A program made the translations under genes and the position numbers. The notes beneath the pieces were generated by a model. It saw nothing but the letters and a program-made list of their open reading frames with translations, was not told the DNA's origin and ran no database searches. A stretch of DNA of 64,000 bases from Alligator mississippiensis (lineage: Eukaryota > Chordata > Crocodylia > Alligatoridae): assembly GCF_030867095.1 (NCBI RefSeq), contig NC_081827.1:27652001-27716000 (forward strand), given 5' to 3'. Each line of letters starts with the position of its first letter. The stretch's first letter is position 1. Shown here piece after piece: positions 33,811 to 45,339 of this stretch.

Positions 33811-36484
33811 TAATTTTTTTGCTCAGGATCGCAAATCTGGTTGATTGCAAACACAGATCTGCAGCTGGGATGAAAATTGTTGAGAGTGGGCTGTCTTTAA
33901 AACTCATGGTAGGTGAGAAGTAGAAGAGATGGTTTTTCCCTTAGTTAGGTACCAAACAAACATTTTGTACCTATGGAGGTTGGATCCATTTTTGTAGCTA
34001 TATTAGAGAAAGATTTTTGGATTTCTTGGAATAGAAATTGATCCTACAGGAATGCAGGCCTTGAACGCTGCAGGCACTTAACAGGAATGTTCTGAAACTG
34101 ACAAATGTCCAGGGGTGGAATAACACCGCCCACTGCCTCCCATCCCTTTCTCCTTTGTCCAATACCCTGTGCTTTTGTGGGCTGGGTTTTTTAATACATT
34201 TAATTCAATGCTGTTACAGAATATAAGTGTTATTGTGTTACAGTGCATTTAATGAAGCTACAGCCTCCTGGCCAATTTCTATACATAACTTTATGTCTGT
34301 TCATTGTCACATCAGCCTTCACCAAACATTTCAGCCTCAGAAAATCTGTTCCCTATTTTTCTCTCATGTGACCGTGTTGTACCCCATGGCTAGCTAATCA
34401 ATTATTTGCTGAGCTATTTACTGACTAGCCATATTGTGAATAACTGCCTCTCATGACTGTCTTGTCTAACCAGATTATGTTCAGCAATTTAGTAAAAATC
34501 ACCTTTTACTAAAAGTCTGTTTTTCCAGCAAAAAAATCTTAAGATTTTTTTTGTAGTTGTTAGCAATTATTTTTTCCTAGCCAAAAAGAATTCCAAGTTT
34601 TCAAACATTAATTCAGAAATGCTTTTCTCTAGCTCTTGAGCATCACAGAATCTTAAAGCAAATATTAGTAGGGAAGCAGTGGGACTCTCAATTGTTATAT
34701 GAAAAAATTGACCTTGAAGGAATGTAGAATTTGATTTCTCTACCATACAAGGATTCCAAAATGATAGATGTTTAAAATAATTTTTTCAGCTGTGAAGTAC
34801 CTCCAAGATACTGCATACTAAAAAGTAATTTCCTTCTTCTGGCAAGATAGAAGGCATTAAATATTGAGTATACTTTAGCTCCACTACTTCTTGTCTTTCG
34901 GATTTCAACCCTGATTAAAGCAGAATTGTTTTTTAGCTCCCATCATGAAGAAAAGAAAGGAAAGATTTCTTAGAAAAATAATAAAGATACCTCAGATTTA
35001 TCTGTTCTGTTTTGATCTTAGAATATCATATCTCTACACAAATATTAATTAAACCCCAGCATCTGTAAGTAAATATTAATATATACTTCCTTTATAGTTA
35101 GAAGGGGCAGAGAGAGAATCAGGTCTCATACAAAAATCACATACCAAGACAGTAGTTCTGACTCCCATCCCTTCCTAGAAGCTAAACAGTAGGAAATAAG
35201 TCTCTATTGCACCAGTATCTCTCAGCGTGGATTTCAATAGTAAACACTTGCGCAGTCAACATTTTTATTTTATTATCTTATTGGGGAAGGTACCAAAGAA
35301 GCCCCCTTGTTCATGTTCTGTTCAATCCATTATTAGAACAACTGGCCACAAAGATCAAGATTATCTCCTGCTTGGTACCAAATCAAGATCTCCTGGACTC
35401 TAGGTGGAACTCCTTAAGAATACTCCCGTGCAGTCTTCTCTTGAAAAACTCCTGAGCTGCATCCCCACAAGAAAGGGTGTGCGTTTGCTGTGGGATAAAA
35501 GCAGTGGCATAAATTTGTGTTGCTGCTTTTGCCCCTGTACATGCCCCTGTACACGCCCTTACCTGGGGACCTGGGCACCTCCGGGTGTGCAGAGCTTGGC
35601 CAGCAGTCGGAGCGTGGCTCTGGCTGGCCAGGCTCTGGTTTTGGGTGGTGCATGCTGCCGCCATGTGTGCCATCATGCTTTTTTCTGGCCCGATCTCCTG
35701 GTGTCATAACAGCCCACTGCACTGCAAATTAGCGGTGTGATGAAAGTCTGCACGTGTGGTGCATGCAGTCTGCAGTGCCACAGAAAGGACTGCAGAACCA
35801 CAAACCACACGTGTGCTTGTTTGGATACACCCCCGGGTAGCAAAACAACATTGAAAACCCTAAACACAAGGGGATCTCTTTAGACTTCCATTTAATTTCT
35901 GCAGCTGTATTTTAAATGATCAAATAATTAACAGTATATAAAACTGGTGACCAATTTTATCAACTAAATCTGCTTTTACACTATTTTAATTCTCAGATTA
36001 ATCTCTAAAGATCTTTAATATTACAAATCTAGTTGAGTCACACATAGTCTGCTTAGAGATCTTGCAAATAAATATTGTTCCTTGTCTCTCATACTCTGAG
36101 TATAATTCCATTTAAGAAAATATCAGTGTAAAACTCCAGATGCATCTGAGCCAATAAACACCAAAGACTCAAAAATAAAATTCTAAAAAAAGTTATAAAA
36201 TAAAAGTTTGTCTATCAGAAAACAACGACTTAACAAGATTAAAACAGTTCATAGGACAGTATTAGCTAAGGCAAATATAAAGTCTAAGAGCAGAGCTTCC
36301 CATCCCCTATTGAAACTCTTGGAGTGTAACACAAGAATTAAACTACAATAAAACAAGCATAAAGCTGCAACTGAGTAGACAGTTATGAAATATACAGAGA
36401 ATCATGAAAGGAACCAACAACTGGTTGCTTTAAAAATGGTGAAAAAGAATTATAACCAACCCATGGGGTAAGGGTGGTCTCTCA

Positions 36485-37210
36485 TATATTACAGAATCAC
36501 AGGTTTGGAAGGGACCTCAAGGGTTACTAGGTCCAACTCTCTGCAGAAATGCTATCCATAAGAGCTTATCCAACCTTCTCTTGGAAACCTCCAGTGAAGG
36601 AGATTCTACAGCTTCCCTGGAAAGTATTTTCCATTGCCTTACTTGTCTAACAACAAAGACGTTTTCCCTCAGACGTAATCTTCATTTCTTTGCTGCAATT
36701 TAAAACCATTTCTTCATGTCCTCTCCCTATTCTTTAGTCTTTCAAATAATTGAAAACTGCTATCATGCTTAATCTCCTTTTCTCCAAGCTAGACGTATCT
36801 ACCACTCTCAGCCTTTCCTTATAGGGCTTGCCTTCCAACCCCCTTATCATCTTTGTCACTTGCCTCTGGACTCTCTCCAGCTTCTCCAGATCCTTCTTAA
36901 AATGGAAAGCCTAGAACTGCATGCACAATCCTCCAGCTGTGGCCTAACAAGTGCTGAGTAGACTGGTATTAACGCTTCCTGCCCCTTACACCTAATACTC
37001 TTCTTGATGCAGCCCAAATTATGTTAGCTTTTTTGCAACTGATTACCCATTTTGAGTCCTCTGATCCACTAGAACCCCCAGTTTCTTCTCAGCCATGCTA
37101 CTGCCCAGCCAGTTATCTCCTGTTCTGTACCTGTGCCTTTGGTTAATCTTCATTCTGTTCTTTCACTCAGCTCTTCAGTTTATCAGGATCTTTTCTAATT
37201 CTGGTGACTG
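36485..37210 (-). mobile_element. CR1 3' fragment
   Basis: On the + strand this begins with the reverse complement of the CR1 3' end (cagaatcacaggtttggaag, ggacctcaagggttactagg) and continues through ctctggactctctccagctt and tcctccagctgtggcctaac. It is about 725 bases of diverged CR1 in COG5 orientation, with no intact frame. Confidence 0.88.
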
Positions 37211-37926
37211 AATTACATCACAAAGCACAGGGATAAATAGGCCTTGCAATTTTTAGTGCATTTCATCTCAATGCAGTTGTTATTTTTACTTATTATTCTC
37301 TTAATAAATGCCTTTTTTCCCTTTGAGCTTTGGAATGTTATTTTGACAGAACATCAATTTTCATGCCAAATAATGAGAAATCCTCCTTCCTTCTCAATAA
37401 ATTTCTGAGTTTATAATGTTTACTTTTCCTCCTGTTTCACTGTCTCTATTAATAACCCTACAGACCTTTGTTGTCACAAAGCAACAAAACTCACAGTAAT
37501 GAGTAGGTTAAAAAGCTCTCTGATGCCTAGCTGGTTCCTCACTGGATAGATAAATGTCAGGAAAATGTCTTTAAGAGGCTTGCCTGACCTCAGGAAAAAG
37601 CGCTTCCAGCCTGACTAATTCTAAATGTGAAAATAACATTTAAAAATGCATCCATTCATCTTGGATTAGAGGTGCTTTTCTAAGAGAATACCTTAAATAA
37701 ATGGGTCTTCTATAAATACTGTAAATGTTCATCACAGGTAAATTAAACTCTTTCACACAATGAGATTCCCAATAAATGGTGAGCCTGTAAACTGCAAATA
37801 GTTTTTAGGGCTTTGAATGCTTCTTCATTGTATGCAGTGTAACATGGTGCAGATTGATGGTTACCTATGTTTATATCTGACAATCCAGCACACAACTAAT
37901 CTGAATACTAGGACAGCATCTATAAT

Positions 37927-38385
37927 TAGGGACCTAATCAAATCCCAATTTCATGGATTTCGCAGAAATTGTGAAATCAGGCAATTTCTGCAAAATCCAT
38001 GGGGGGAAATAAAAAGCTTGCTAAAAATAAAATGCTGGCTTCCCAGTGGAAGCCAGCAGTCCTCACAGTCACTGTGGCCCAGCCACACAGCCCACTGGGG
38101 GAAAAGGGGAGCTGGCAAGATGACTGCTGCCCTACCCCTGATTGGCTGATGGCTTCCTGTCATGTGACCCCCACCCCATCTACCAATCAGCAATGAGAAG
38201 TTGGGGCTATATGAGGGACAGTCCTCTCCACCAATCAGTGGCCGGGGGCAGGGCCACCAGGGTCTTTTGGTCAATCAGAGGCATGGAGGGAGGGGACAAA
38301 GCAGTTTGCCTGTGAATATGGTAGCCAGCACCACAATTTTCCCGCAAAATCAACCAGCCGCCTTCTCGAGTTTAGCAGACCCCTA
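37927..38385. mobile_element. hAT-type element, 459 bp
   Basis: The left end TAGGGACCTAATC and right end GCAGACCCCTA lie between perfect 8-bp duplications TCTATAAT (37919-37926 and 38386-38393). The interior contains ccaatttcatggatttcgca, an inverted tgcaaaatccatgg, and several attggctgat / accaatcag (CCAAT-box-like) words. It has no transposase frame. Confidence 0.92.
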
Positions 38386-39931
38386 TCTATAATGCACAGA
38401 TTATTACAATGAAACACAGAGCATGTCATTGTGGGATTCTTGATTATACAGTTCTGTTTATTGCTGATACATACACTAGAGGACATGAACCAACTACTTT
38501 TGAAGCAGGAGGTTGCTCCATCTCCTTACTTACAATGCTAACAGAAGATCTGTATCATGAATTCAATGGCACAAAGTTTTACTACACTGAAGTTTTCTAC
38601 ATCACTTTAAGATCAGAATTCCCAGAGCCAGGTTTCTTCATTAGTTGGATTAGAGATGCTGGCACCAGGGAAGCTGAATCATGGGCAGCAGCAGCAATAG
38701 CAGCAGCAGCAGGAAAGACTCAGCCACTTATCTCTTGTTACAAGTATAGCTTAAGAAAAAGAAAGCAGGAAGAGGACGCGACAGAGAGACAAATGCAGCA
38801 CAGAAGGCAGCCATAAGAACAGCAGCAACAGCTAAAGATAGGGGAAGAAGTAAAACTCAGAACGAGAGAACTATAGGTTTAATTTAAGTTTCTCTCACAG
38901 CACAACAGCAGAGAGATCAGAGGATTTATTGTCATTTAATTGTCCATTCAGTAACTGCAGTCAACACAGTGGGAGACAGCATGTAAAGCTCCTTGCACTG
39001 AGATAAGAACATATTTCTGCCTTTTAGATGAAAGGCAACTTACATCAGGATGAGGAAAAATGTGTTTACAGAGACAAAGGAGGGGATATTTCATTGTAAT
39101 AGTAATATTTATACATCAGGTATATATAAGCTTCTTTAAGCATTAAATATAAATACTTGCTGCACACATAAACATAATAAATATGAATTTATAAATGAAC
39201 AATTTGGCAAAAACCAAAAACATGTCCCTCTGTGCTTTGAAGATAAAGATGACTAGCATCTTAAAACTGACCTAGCCTTTGGTCACCAGGTCGCAGGATA
39301 TTTATGTTATATTCTCTGAAAGCCTCACATTACATTGTGTTACTATTAATGTCCTTTATGTGAAAATAGCAAATTCTCCACTGGAAACAGGAATTATCTG
39401 ATAGACTGTGTTTAGTTTATCAGTTGAGTAAAAATGAGGAGAATAATATATTTGAGTGGAGATATACTGATCAGTGCACCAGCAGAATCACAAAACACTG
39501 TCCTTCCTTCGGTACACAGCAATGGACAGGCCTTCACCATGTGCTGATGTTTCTTTAGTTTGTAACCTACAATGTAAGCGTGCCCGATCAATGATCATAG
39601 TCACTGTTGGCAGTGGGGGAATATACAGAAAACCCATGAAACACCTGAGAAACACATGAAGAGGTTCCAATGAAGCAAATCAGTGGTAAAGAGGAATAGG
39701 CTGGCATTACAAAGTAAATTGAATTCATATCAGTTTAAAGACATCAGTGGCAGGCTTCAGGCTTGACAAAATTTGCCTCATAATGATAAGTGGTGATGAT
39801 AAGATTAATAGACCCAAAGTGGACCGGTTTCAACAGTTATCTGTCACCTATATTCTAATGGGAATTAAGTATCTGCACATTTCAGTTAATACAGGGAACC
39901 AAACAATACGGAAATGAGCCCTTAAGCTTAC

Positions 39932-40169
39932 CTGTGCAAAATCAGCAGCGAGTCGCATCTTCCCACCTTCACCAAGGGGTCTTATTAGGCTGGCATTACG
40001 AATAAAAAGTTCAATTGCTCTCTGAGCAATGGCTTCGGTGTTATCAAAAACAAAGTCGAAACACTCAAAGTGTCTGAAGTAGTCACTCATGATTCTTGCA
40101 ATGAAGCCCTGTAATTCTTTCATGTACAGAGAACAAGGGACATCTGGTTTTCCTGAGCTGGATAATGAT
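39932..40169 (-). CDS. COG5: COG5 coding exon (SLSSSGK...LAADFAQ)
   Basis: This is the largest COG5 exon here (238 bp), with acceptor ACATTTTTGGTAG and donor CAG|GTAAGC. After the last base of a split Gly it encodes 79 residues: [60 protein letters not shown] and [19 protein letters not shown]. This is one of the most conserved blocks of COG5. The single ATG inside is not a start; the exon is internal. Confidence 0.98.
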
Positions 40170-41171
40170 CTACCAAAAATGTAAAAAAGCAGCTAAATTC
40201 ATCCTTATAACACAACTAAAAATTTTTTTATTTCTTTTTAATTTTCTTCTTATCCCATGAAGTAATTTTCTCTTGCTGGTATGAATTACTGCATCTTATT
40301 TCTGCCTGTACGTAGCTCCCTCTGGAACTGCAGTCTAACATCTTTCTTGATCAACCATTGCCATTATGACAAGCTACAGGAAATCACCCCCTCCTATCCA
40401 ATTTGCACAGCCTCCATCAGCTCAGAGGCTACAGCTCTAAATCCAGCTCCTAAGCTTAAATGTCCCAGCTGTTGGTATAATACTTTAATATTAGATTAAA
40501 TAATACTAGGTACATGTCTCAGAGTAACTAGCCCAGCTTGTCTCAAACCCACTCTCTCTTAGGCCTAGTTTGTTCTGCCAGCAAAACTCTGAGTGTGAGT
40601 ATACTCACAGCTTGTCTACTGTGACAAAACCTTTCTTCCTCCCAGAAGAGTTGTACCACCTCTGACAAACAGAAAAGGCTTCTGCTTCTGTCTATCGGCT
40701 GACAGAAGGTGTATGCAGCTACTTTCACACCTGCTGTCTACTGTGGTCCCTTCAATATAAAAATGCTTCGATTTTGTGCTCTGATGGCTTGGCTGTGGCA
40801 GTTGCTGTCCACCCATAAAACTTTTGATAGCAGAAGGGTGTAAATACAAACAAGACATTAAAATGCCAAAGTCCGACGCCCAAGATTGTAGACACTTTCT
40901 TCTAATTGGGGCAACAACAGAGTCTGAGCTATAGGGCATAGTCATCAGTGATCTCTCTCTTTGAATTATAGTCAGGTTCTAGAGTACTCTAAGATGTGAG
41001 TGGGAAGAGAGGGCACATAGCATCTTGCAGGATTTAAAAAGTCCATGGTTTGTATCAACAGATCAAACCAGAGAGCGCTTATTTGTGTTAAGAAGAGGGA
41101 AGACTGAAGCTGGTAAAATACTGTCAATGACAAGTGGAAAATCAAAATGAAAAACATCTACAAAAATGTAG

Positions 41172-41489
41172 TCAGTGTGGTAGAAGTGATATCTTTTATT
41201 AGACCACCTAGATAGTTGCAAAAAAATTCTTTATTTGCAAGCTTTTGGGTGCACATGCCCTTCCTCAGGCAAAGGAGAATACAAAGATTGTAAAATTACT
41301 CCCAAGTAGAAATGAAACTTCATATTGCACAGGAAACCTAGAGGGTGGTATAAGTTCTCCTGGGTGGAAAAGTTAATTTTATGCAAATTAGAGGATGGGC
41401 ACATGAACCAAAAGCTTGCAAATAAAGAAAAAAAATTTGCAACTATCTAGCTGGTCTAATAAAAGATATCTCCTCTACCACACTGACTG
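41172..41489. repeat. Foldback repeat (inverted arms about 85 bp)
   Basis: The left arm (41172-41260; cagtgtggtagaagtgatat, then gttgcaaaaa, then gcaagcttttgg) is the reverse complement of the right arm (41402-41489; ccaaaagcttgcaaataaag, then gcaactatctagctggtcta, then ctaccacactgactg). About 140 bases lie between. A third partial copy in + orientation follows at 41820-42036. The family could derive from a Penelope-like element, but I saw no reverse-transcriptase or GIY-YIG coding to confirm that. Confidence 0.75.
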
Positions 41490-41819
41490 TTTTTGCCTTT
41501 AGATCAGTACGGCTAAAACCTTTATCCCTGAAACATGGAAGATATTGTAATTAGCTGTTCTGAAACTAAAACTTCACAATTTTACAAGAAAGAATCAAAA
41601 TCCCTGTGACCTGGAAGCGAACACTGCTGCTCCAGCCTTTTTTTTCAAGCCAGAAGTGCATATTTGCAGAGCAGCCTCAACACAACAGAACTTCTTTACC
41701 CAGAAGAACCATTCCATCACCAGTCCTCCTGTGCAATATGAAACATCTTAACAAGAAAGAAGCAAAATACAACATCCTGCTTGCCAGCAGACACCTTAGA
41801 GGTAAACAGACTGCCCCAA

Positions 41820-42036
41820 CTTTTGTCCAAGCCTAATTTGCATAAAATGATTTTTTCCACCAAGGAGAACTTATACCACCCTCCAGTTCTCCTGAGCAAT
41901 ATGAAATTTCATTTCTACCTGGGATAAATTTTATAATCTTTGCATTCTCCTTTGCCTGAGGAAGGCTGTGTGAGCCTGAAAGCTTGCAAATAAAGAATTT
42001 TTTTTGCAACTATCTAGTTGGTCTATAAAAATGTGC
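41820..42036 (+). repeat. Third copy of the foldback-family repeat, with hammerhead-like core
   Basis: This reads ttatgc-like, ggagaacttataccaccctc, then CTGAGGA at 41956-41962, a 5-bp helix (AGGCT/AGCCT) and GAAA at 41978-41981, then gcttgcaaataaagaatt and gcaactatctagttggtcta. The order and spacing match the - strand of 41172-41400, so both are copies of one repeat. The ribozyme-like fold is discussed under findings. Confidence 0.7.
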
Positions 42037-42887
42037 TTTTTTGAATGGCTGCCTTAGAAAGAGAGAATGCACGAGATGTTGGGGTGACAGTGAACACCAC
42101 AAGGGAGAGGTCACCACTAATGCTCTCACTGCCAGATAAATGGAGTTAACACAAAAATACTGGCCCCAGGTCAAGGTTTATGGAAGCATTCTCCACTAAC
42201 ACTTGGAACCTGTGGCCATTGCAAACCAAGTATTTGGGTTTTAAAACCAATTGCCACCATGGCACAGAACTTATCAAAAAATGCTAAACTCAGTTTGGGG
42301 AATATTTTCAAGCTATTTTCATTTCAAAGGGTTCTAAACTGATTCTTTTTATTTTCCAAATAATTCACATTTTTTCATGAAATTTTTCATTTAAAATATT
42401 ACAGAAATTGTTATCAAAAACAGCTATCCACACTTCTTATTTATCAAAAGCTTGAGTTTTAGTAAACAATACATTTCATTTAGTTCTCAATAATGGTTTG
42501 GACAATACTTTTTGATAAAAAAGTTGACCAATTTTTTATTAAAAGAACTCTTTCTTGAAAAAACAAAAAGCACTGACATTGTTGAAAATGTCTCACAAAA
42601 AAAGTTGTTTTCTAAGAAGTCCTTTTCCCCACACAGAAAAGTTTTCATTTGAAATGGTCTGCTGACCAGTTTTACTTTACAGGCAGTCAAAATAAAGGCA
42701 GGTGTAATCTGATTATGACCGTTTGGATCAATGGCTAGGCTTCCTGCTGCGTTTTGTGTTAAATGACAATCAAACACACAAACCCTCAGGCAAAACTTCC
42801 TGTTGCAGTCATTGCAGCAATTAAAGGATGTTAAGCATGTACAATAAACAAAGACAATGATAAACTATGAAAGTTGTGACTGATTAC

Positions 42888-42991
42888 CCAGAAAAATCTT
42901 CCTGATGCATAGTGATGATAATAGCTTCTACTGAGTCTCCGACTGAATTCAATAAGGGTTGCACAGCACTACCCATCAGATCATGGACTGC
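42888..42991 (-). CDS. COG5: COG5 coding exon (AVHDLMG...QEDFS)
   Basis: This 104-bp exon has acceptor TTTCACTCTCTTAG and donor TGG|GTAATC. Its 34 codons include [20 protein letters not shown] and [14 protein letters not shown], then GG of a Gly completed by the next exon. An alternative acceptor four bases further in (GCAG) would break phase with the upstream exons. The frame is fixed by phase-0 junctions upstream. Confidence 0.96.
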
Positions 42992-43873
42992 CTAAGAGAG
43001 TGAAATAAAGACAGGAAGAAATCAGTAAAAAAAATAACCCAGAAAACCTTCTAACACCTGAAATATATCTTGATTAAGGATAAATTAATTGTTACAGATA
43101 TTTGCTCTCTTCATTTTAACAGTGTTCCTTTATCCCATATTAGACACTACTTAAAAGAAAGGAAAATGTAATGTTAGCTTCTGTTTATCTTTATTTAGCC
43201 ATTTAACTAAGGCAGGGAAAATGTGGCTTCTTTACCACTACTAATACTACTAAAGTAAAGCTTTTATTTGAGGGGGCGTGCTGCACTTTGATACTCCTTG
43301 CATACAAAACATACTTTTGGTGCATGCACTTCAGTTTCACTTCAAAGGTGTTAACAATAATCTCTCCTTTTTAATGGTCTGGGTGTTCCATTAATCAAGC
43401 TAACCTTTCTTAGGGCAATTTTGCTGTCTGCTAGCTACTCCCAATTTCTCTCTCCCTATTTCACAGTTTTGGAAACTCTAGCTTGTTTCAAAATCATAGA
43501 TCAACCCATGGATACCAGCCTTCAGCAACAGCTAGGATTTTAGCTTTAGTTTTAGTTAAGCAGCTGAAGAAGAGTATCTGTCCCTGCCCCACGCAGCCAT
43601 AACTCTAGAAACATTGTGCATTATATTCCAAAGTGTGCTGTATGTGAGAAAATATAGTACTACTTAAATTTGACATCAAACACAAACATGGATAAGGGAC
43701 AGAGGAAATGCAAATGATGGAAAAGTTTAAGTTAATGTAAATTGTGGCCAAGGGGAGGTCCATATAGTCAGAAAAGGTACCAGATGACAACAAAGTAGAA
43801 GTTGGCTCCCATTTTAAGTATGGCAAAACAACAAATTTCAGCTTAACTTAATAGAATGTTGATATTCAGTTAC
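42992..43873 (-). other. COG5: COG5 intron (0.9 kb)
   Basis: This is a GT-AG intron with no recognisable gene or repeat. Confidence 0.8.
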
Positions 43874-43936
43874 CTTTAAGGCTGCAGCAATAGTTTGCTC
43901 AGCAACTGCTGGAAATGAACTCTGGTTGGAAACCAC
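43874..43936 (-). CDS. COG5: COG5 63-bp exon, probably alternatively spliced
   Basis: The acceptor CTACATTTTAG and donor AAG|GTAACT bound exactly 21 codons, VVSNQSSFPAVAEQTIAAAL plus Lys. Both junctions are phase 0, so including or skipping it leaves the frame intact, and both flanking exons also meet in phase 0. Mammalian COG5 isoforms differ by a 21-residue insertion at this point, to my knowledge, so this is very likely the same cassette exon. The inserted segment lies in the C-terminal half of COG5. Confidence 0.92.
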
Positions 43937-45339
43937 CTAAAATGTAGAGTAATTTTAACATAGTTAAAATTCAATGACTGATTAGGTAGTACATTTTGTT
44001 TGGCTTGAACTCATATTTGATTATTCCCATTTATTATAGAGAAATGGGCCACAGCTATGAATCATAACCAAATGCTGTAGATCTTCAAAGCTAGGTATTC
44101 CACAAGATCAATCCAGGTACCCATGGCTTTTAAAAAATATTTAGTAATCCTTCAGAAAATGTTGATCTGGTAAATCACAGACAAAATATTATTCATTTGG
44201 TAAAAACATTTGCATTCTAAGAAGAAATAACTGAGATGCAGCATCTCCTTCTCAAAGGCAATCAGAAGATCCAAATGCCAGATATTCACAATGACCTCTA
44301 CAGCATTAGAAACAACAAAACTTAAGATCAACTGGGTCTAAAATGAAGCTTCTCTTGTGCTCCAGATCAATGATAATTGATATTGTACAGAGGGTACCAT
44401 TTAAAATACACTTGCATTTATTTTCTGTTACTGATTTCTTAAGCTTTCCATGAACCTAGGGTCTGACTCACTCCCACTGAAGGCAAAGGAATGACTCCCA
44501 CTAAACTCAACAGAAGCCCAATAGGCCTTTAATTATTTCCAAATCAAAACTATACATTTTGAAATGTTGGATTTCTAGGATTTGTGGCTTGAAGTAATAG
44601 CAATACAATGTGATAGAAGTTAAGTGGTCTATTCTGCTATTGAACTGCGTGGGATTTATGGAGAGCTGTACAACTGTTATAAGTATATGTATTTGTAGAG
44701 TACTTACATTCCTTATAAGTAAAGTGATTGTTAAAATACTACACTTGAAATAACTGCTCACATTCCAGCTACAAGCACATTAGGATTAGAATCAAAGAAA
44801 GCTGGAAACATCCTATCAGTTTTCTTACAATTATCAACATATTTATATTTTTAAAATCTTTTTATCTTTAATTTTAAAATACTCTCATATTAATTATTAA
44901 ATAACATTTAACACTGAATCATATCAGATCCCACATCAACATCAGAAAACAGTAGGTTCATTACTGAGATGCCAGAGAGCAGATTTAAAATTAGATACAC
45001 CACCTGTTTGCAAAATTCACACATATTTTATCTGATTTTCATGCTTTCTTGAACATTTTAAAGCCAGTATCTCCAGTATGGTATTTATGAGCCTGTCTTC
45101 ATTGAAACCAGGGTTTAATCAAAATTAGCAGACAGAAGTGATAGTAGTTTGTCGTGGTTCATGCTGACTGTGTAACCATTACTGGCACAGTTTCAGTAAA
45201 CTTAATTGTTACAGAAATATGTAAAGCCATGTTGAAATTTCGCTGTAGAACAGACTTCAGTCAGAGGAGCAATCTCCTATGGGAAATTCAAGAGACAATG
45301 CTTTTCTTTATTTCATCCTTCCTAGGGCTGTTTTCAACT

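Larger units (their letters stand above)
29888..39931 (-). other. COG5: COG5 intron (10.0 kb)
   Basis: This intron contains hAT elements at 30336-31134 and 37927-38385, a hAT end at 33226, and CR1 fragments at 33455 and 36485. The intervals 31.1-33.2 kb, 33.8-36.4 kb and 38.4-39.9 kb show no gene or named repeat. A 135-codon + strand frame at 38409-38816 contains an AGC/GCA simple repeat and resembles nothing I know. Confidence 0.8.
40170..42887 (-). other. COG5: COG5 intron (2.7 kb)
   Basis: This intron holds the foldback repeat cluster at 41172-42036. The remainder (40.2-41.1 kb and 42.1-42.9 kb) is AT-rich with no recognisable gene. Confidence 0.8.

Noticed and set aside
38409..38816. 135-codon + strand frame starting MKHRACHCGIL
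   Set aside because: It lies in a COG5 intron just after a hAT element, contains an Ala run from a simple GCA repeat, has no recognisable domain, and nothing suggests transcription. It could be tested but I cannot support it as a gene.
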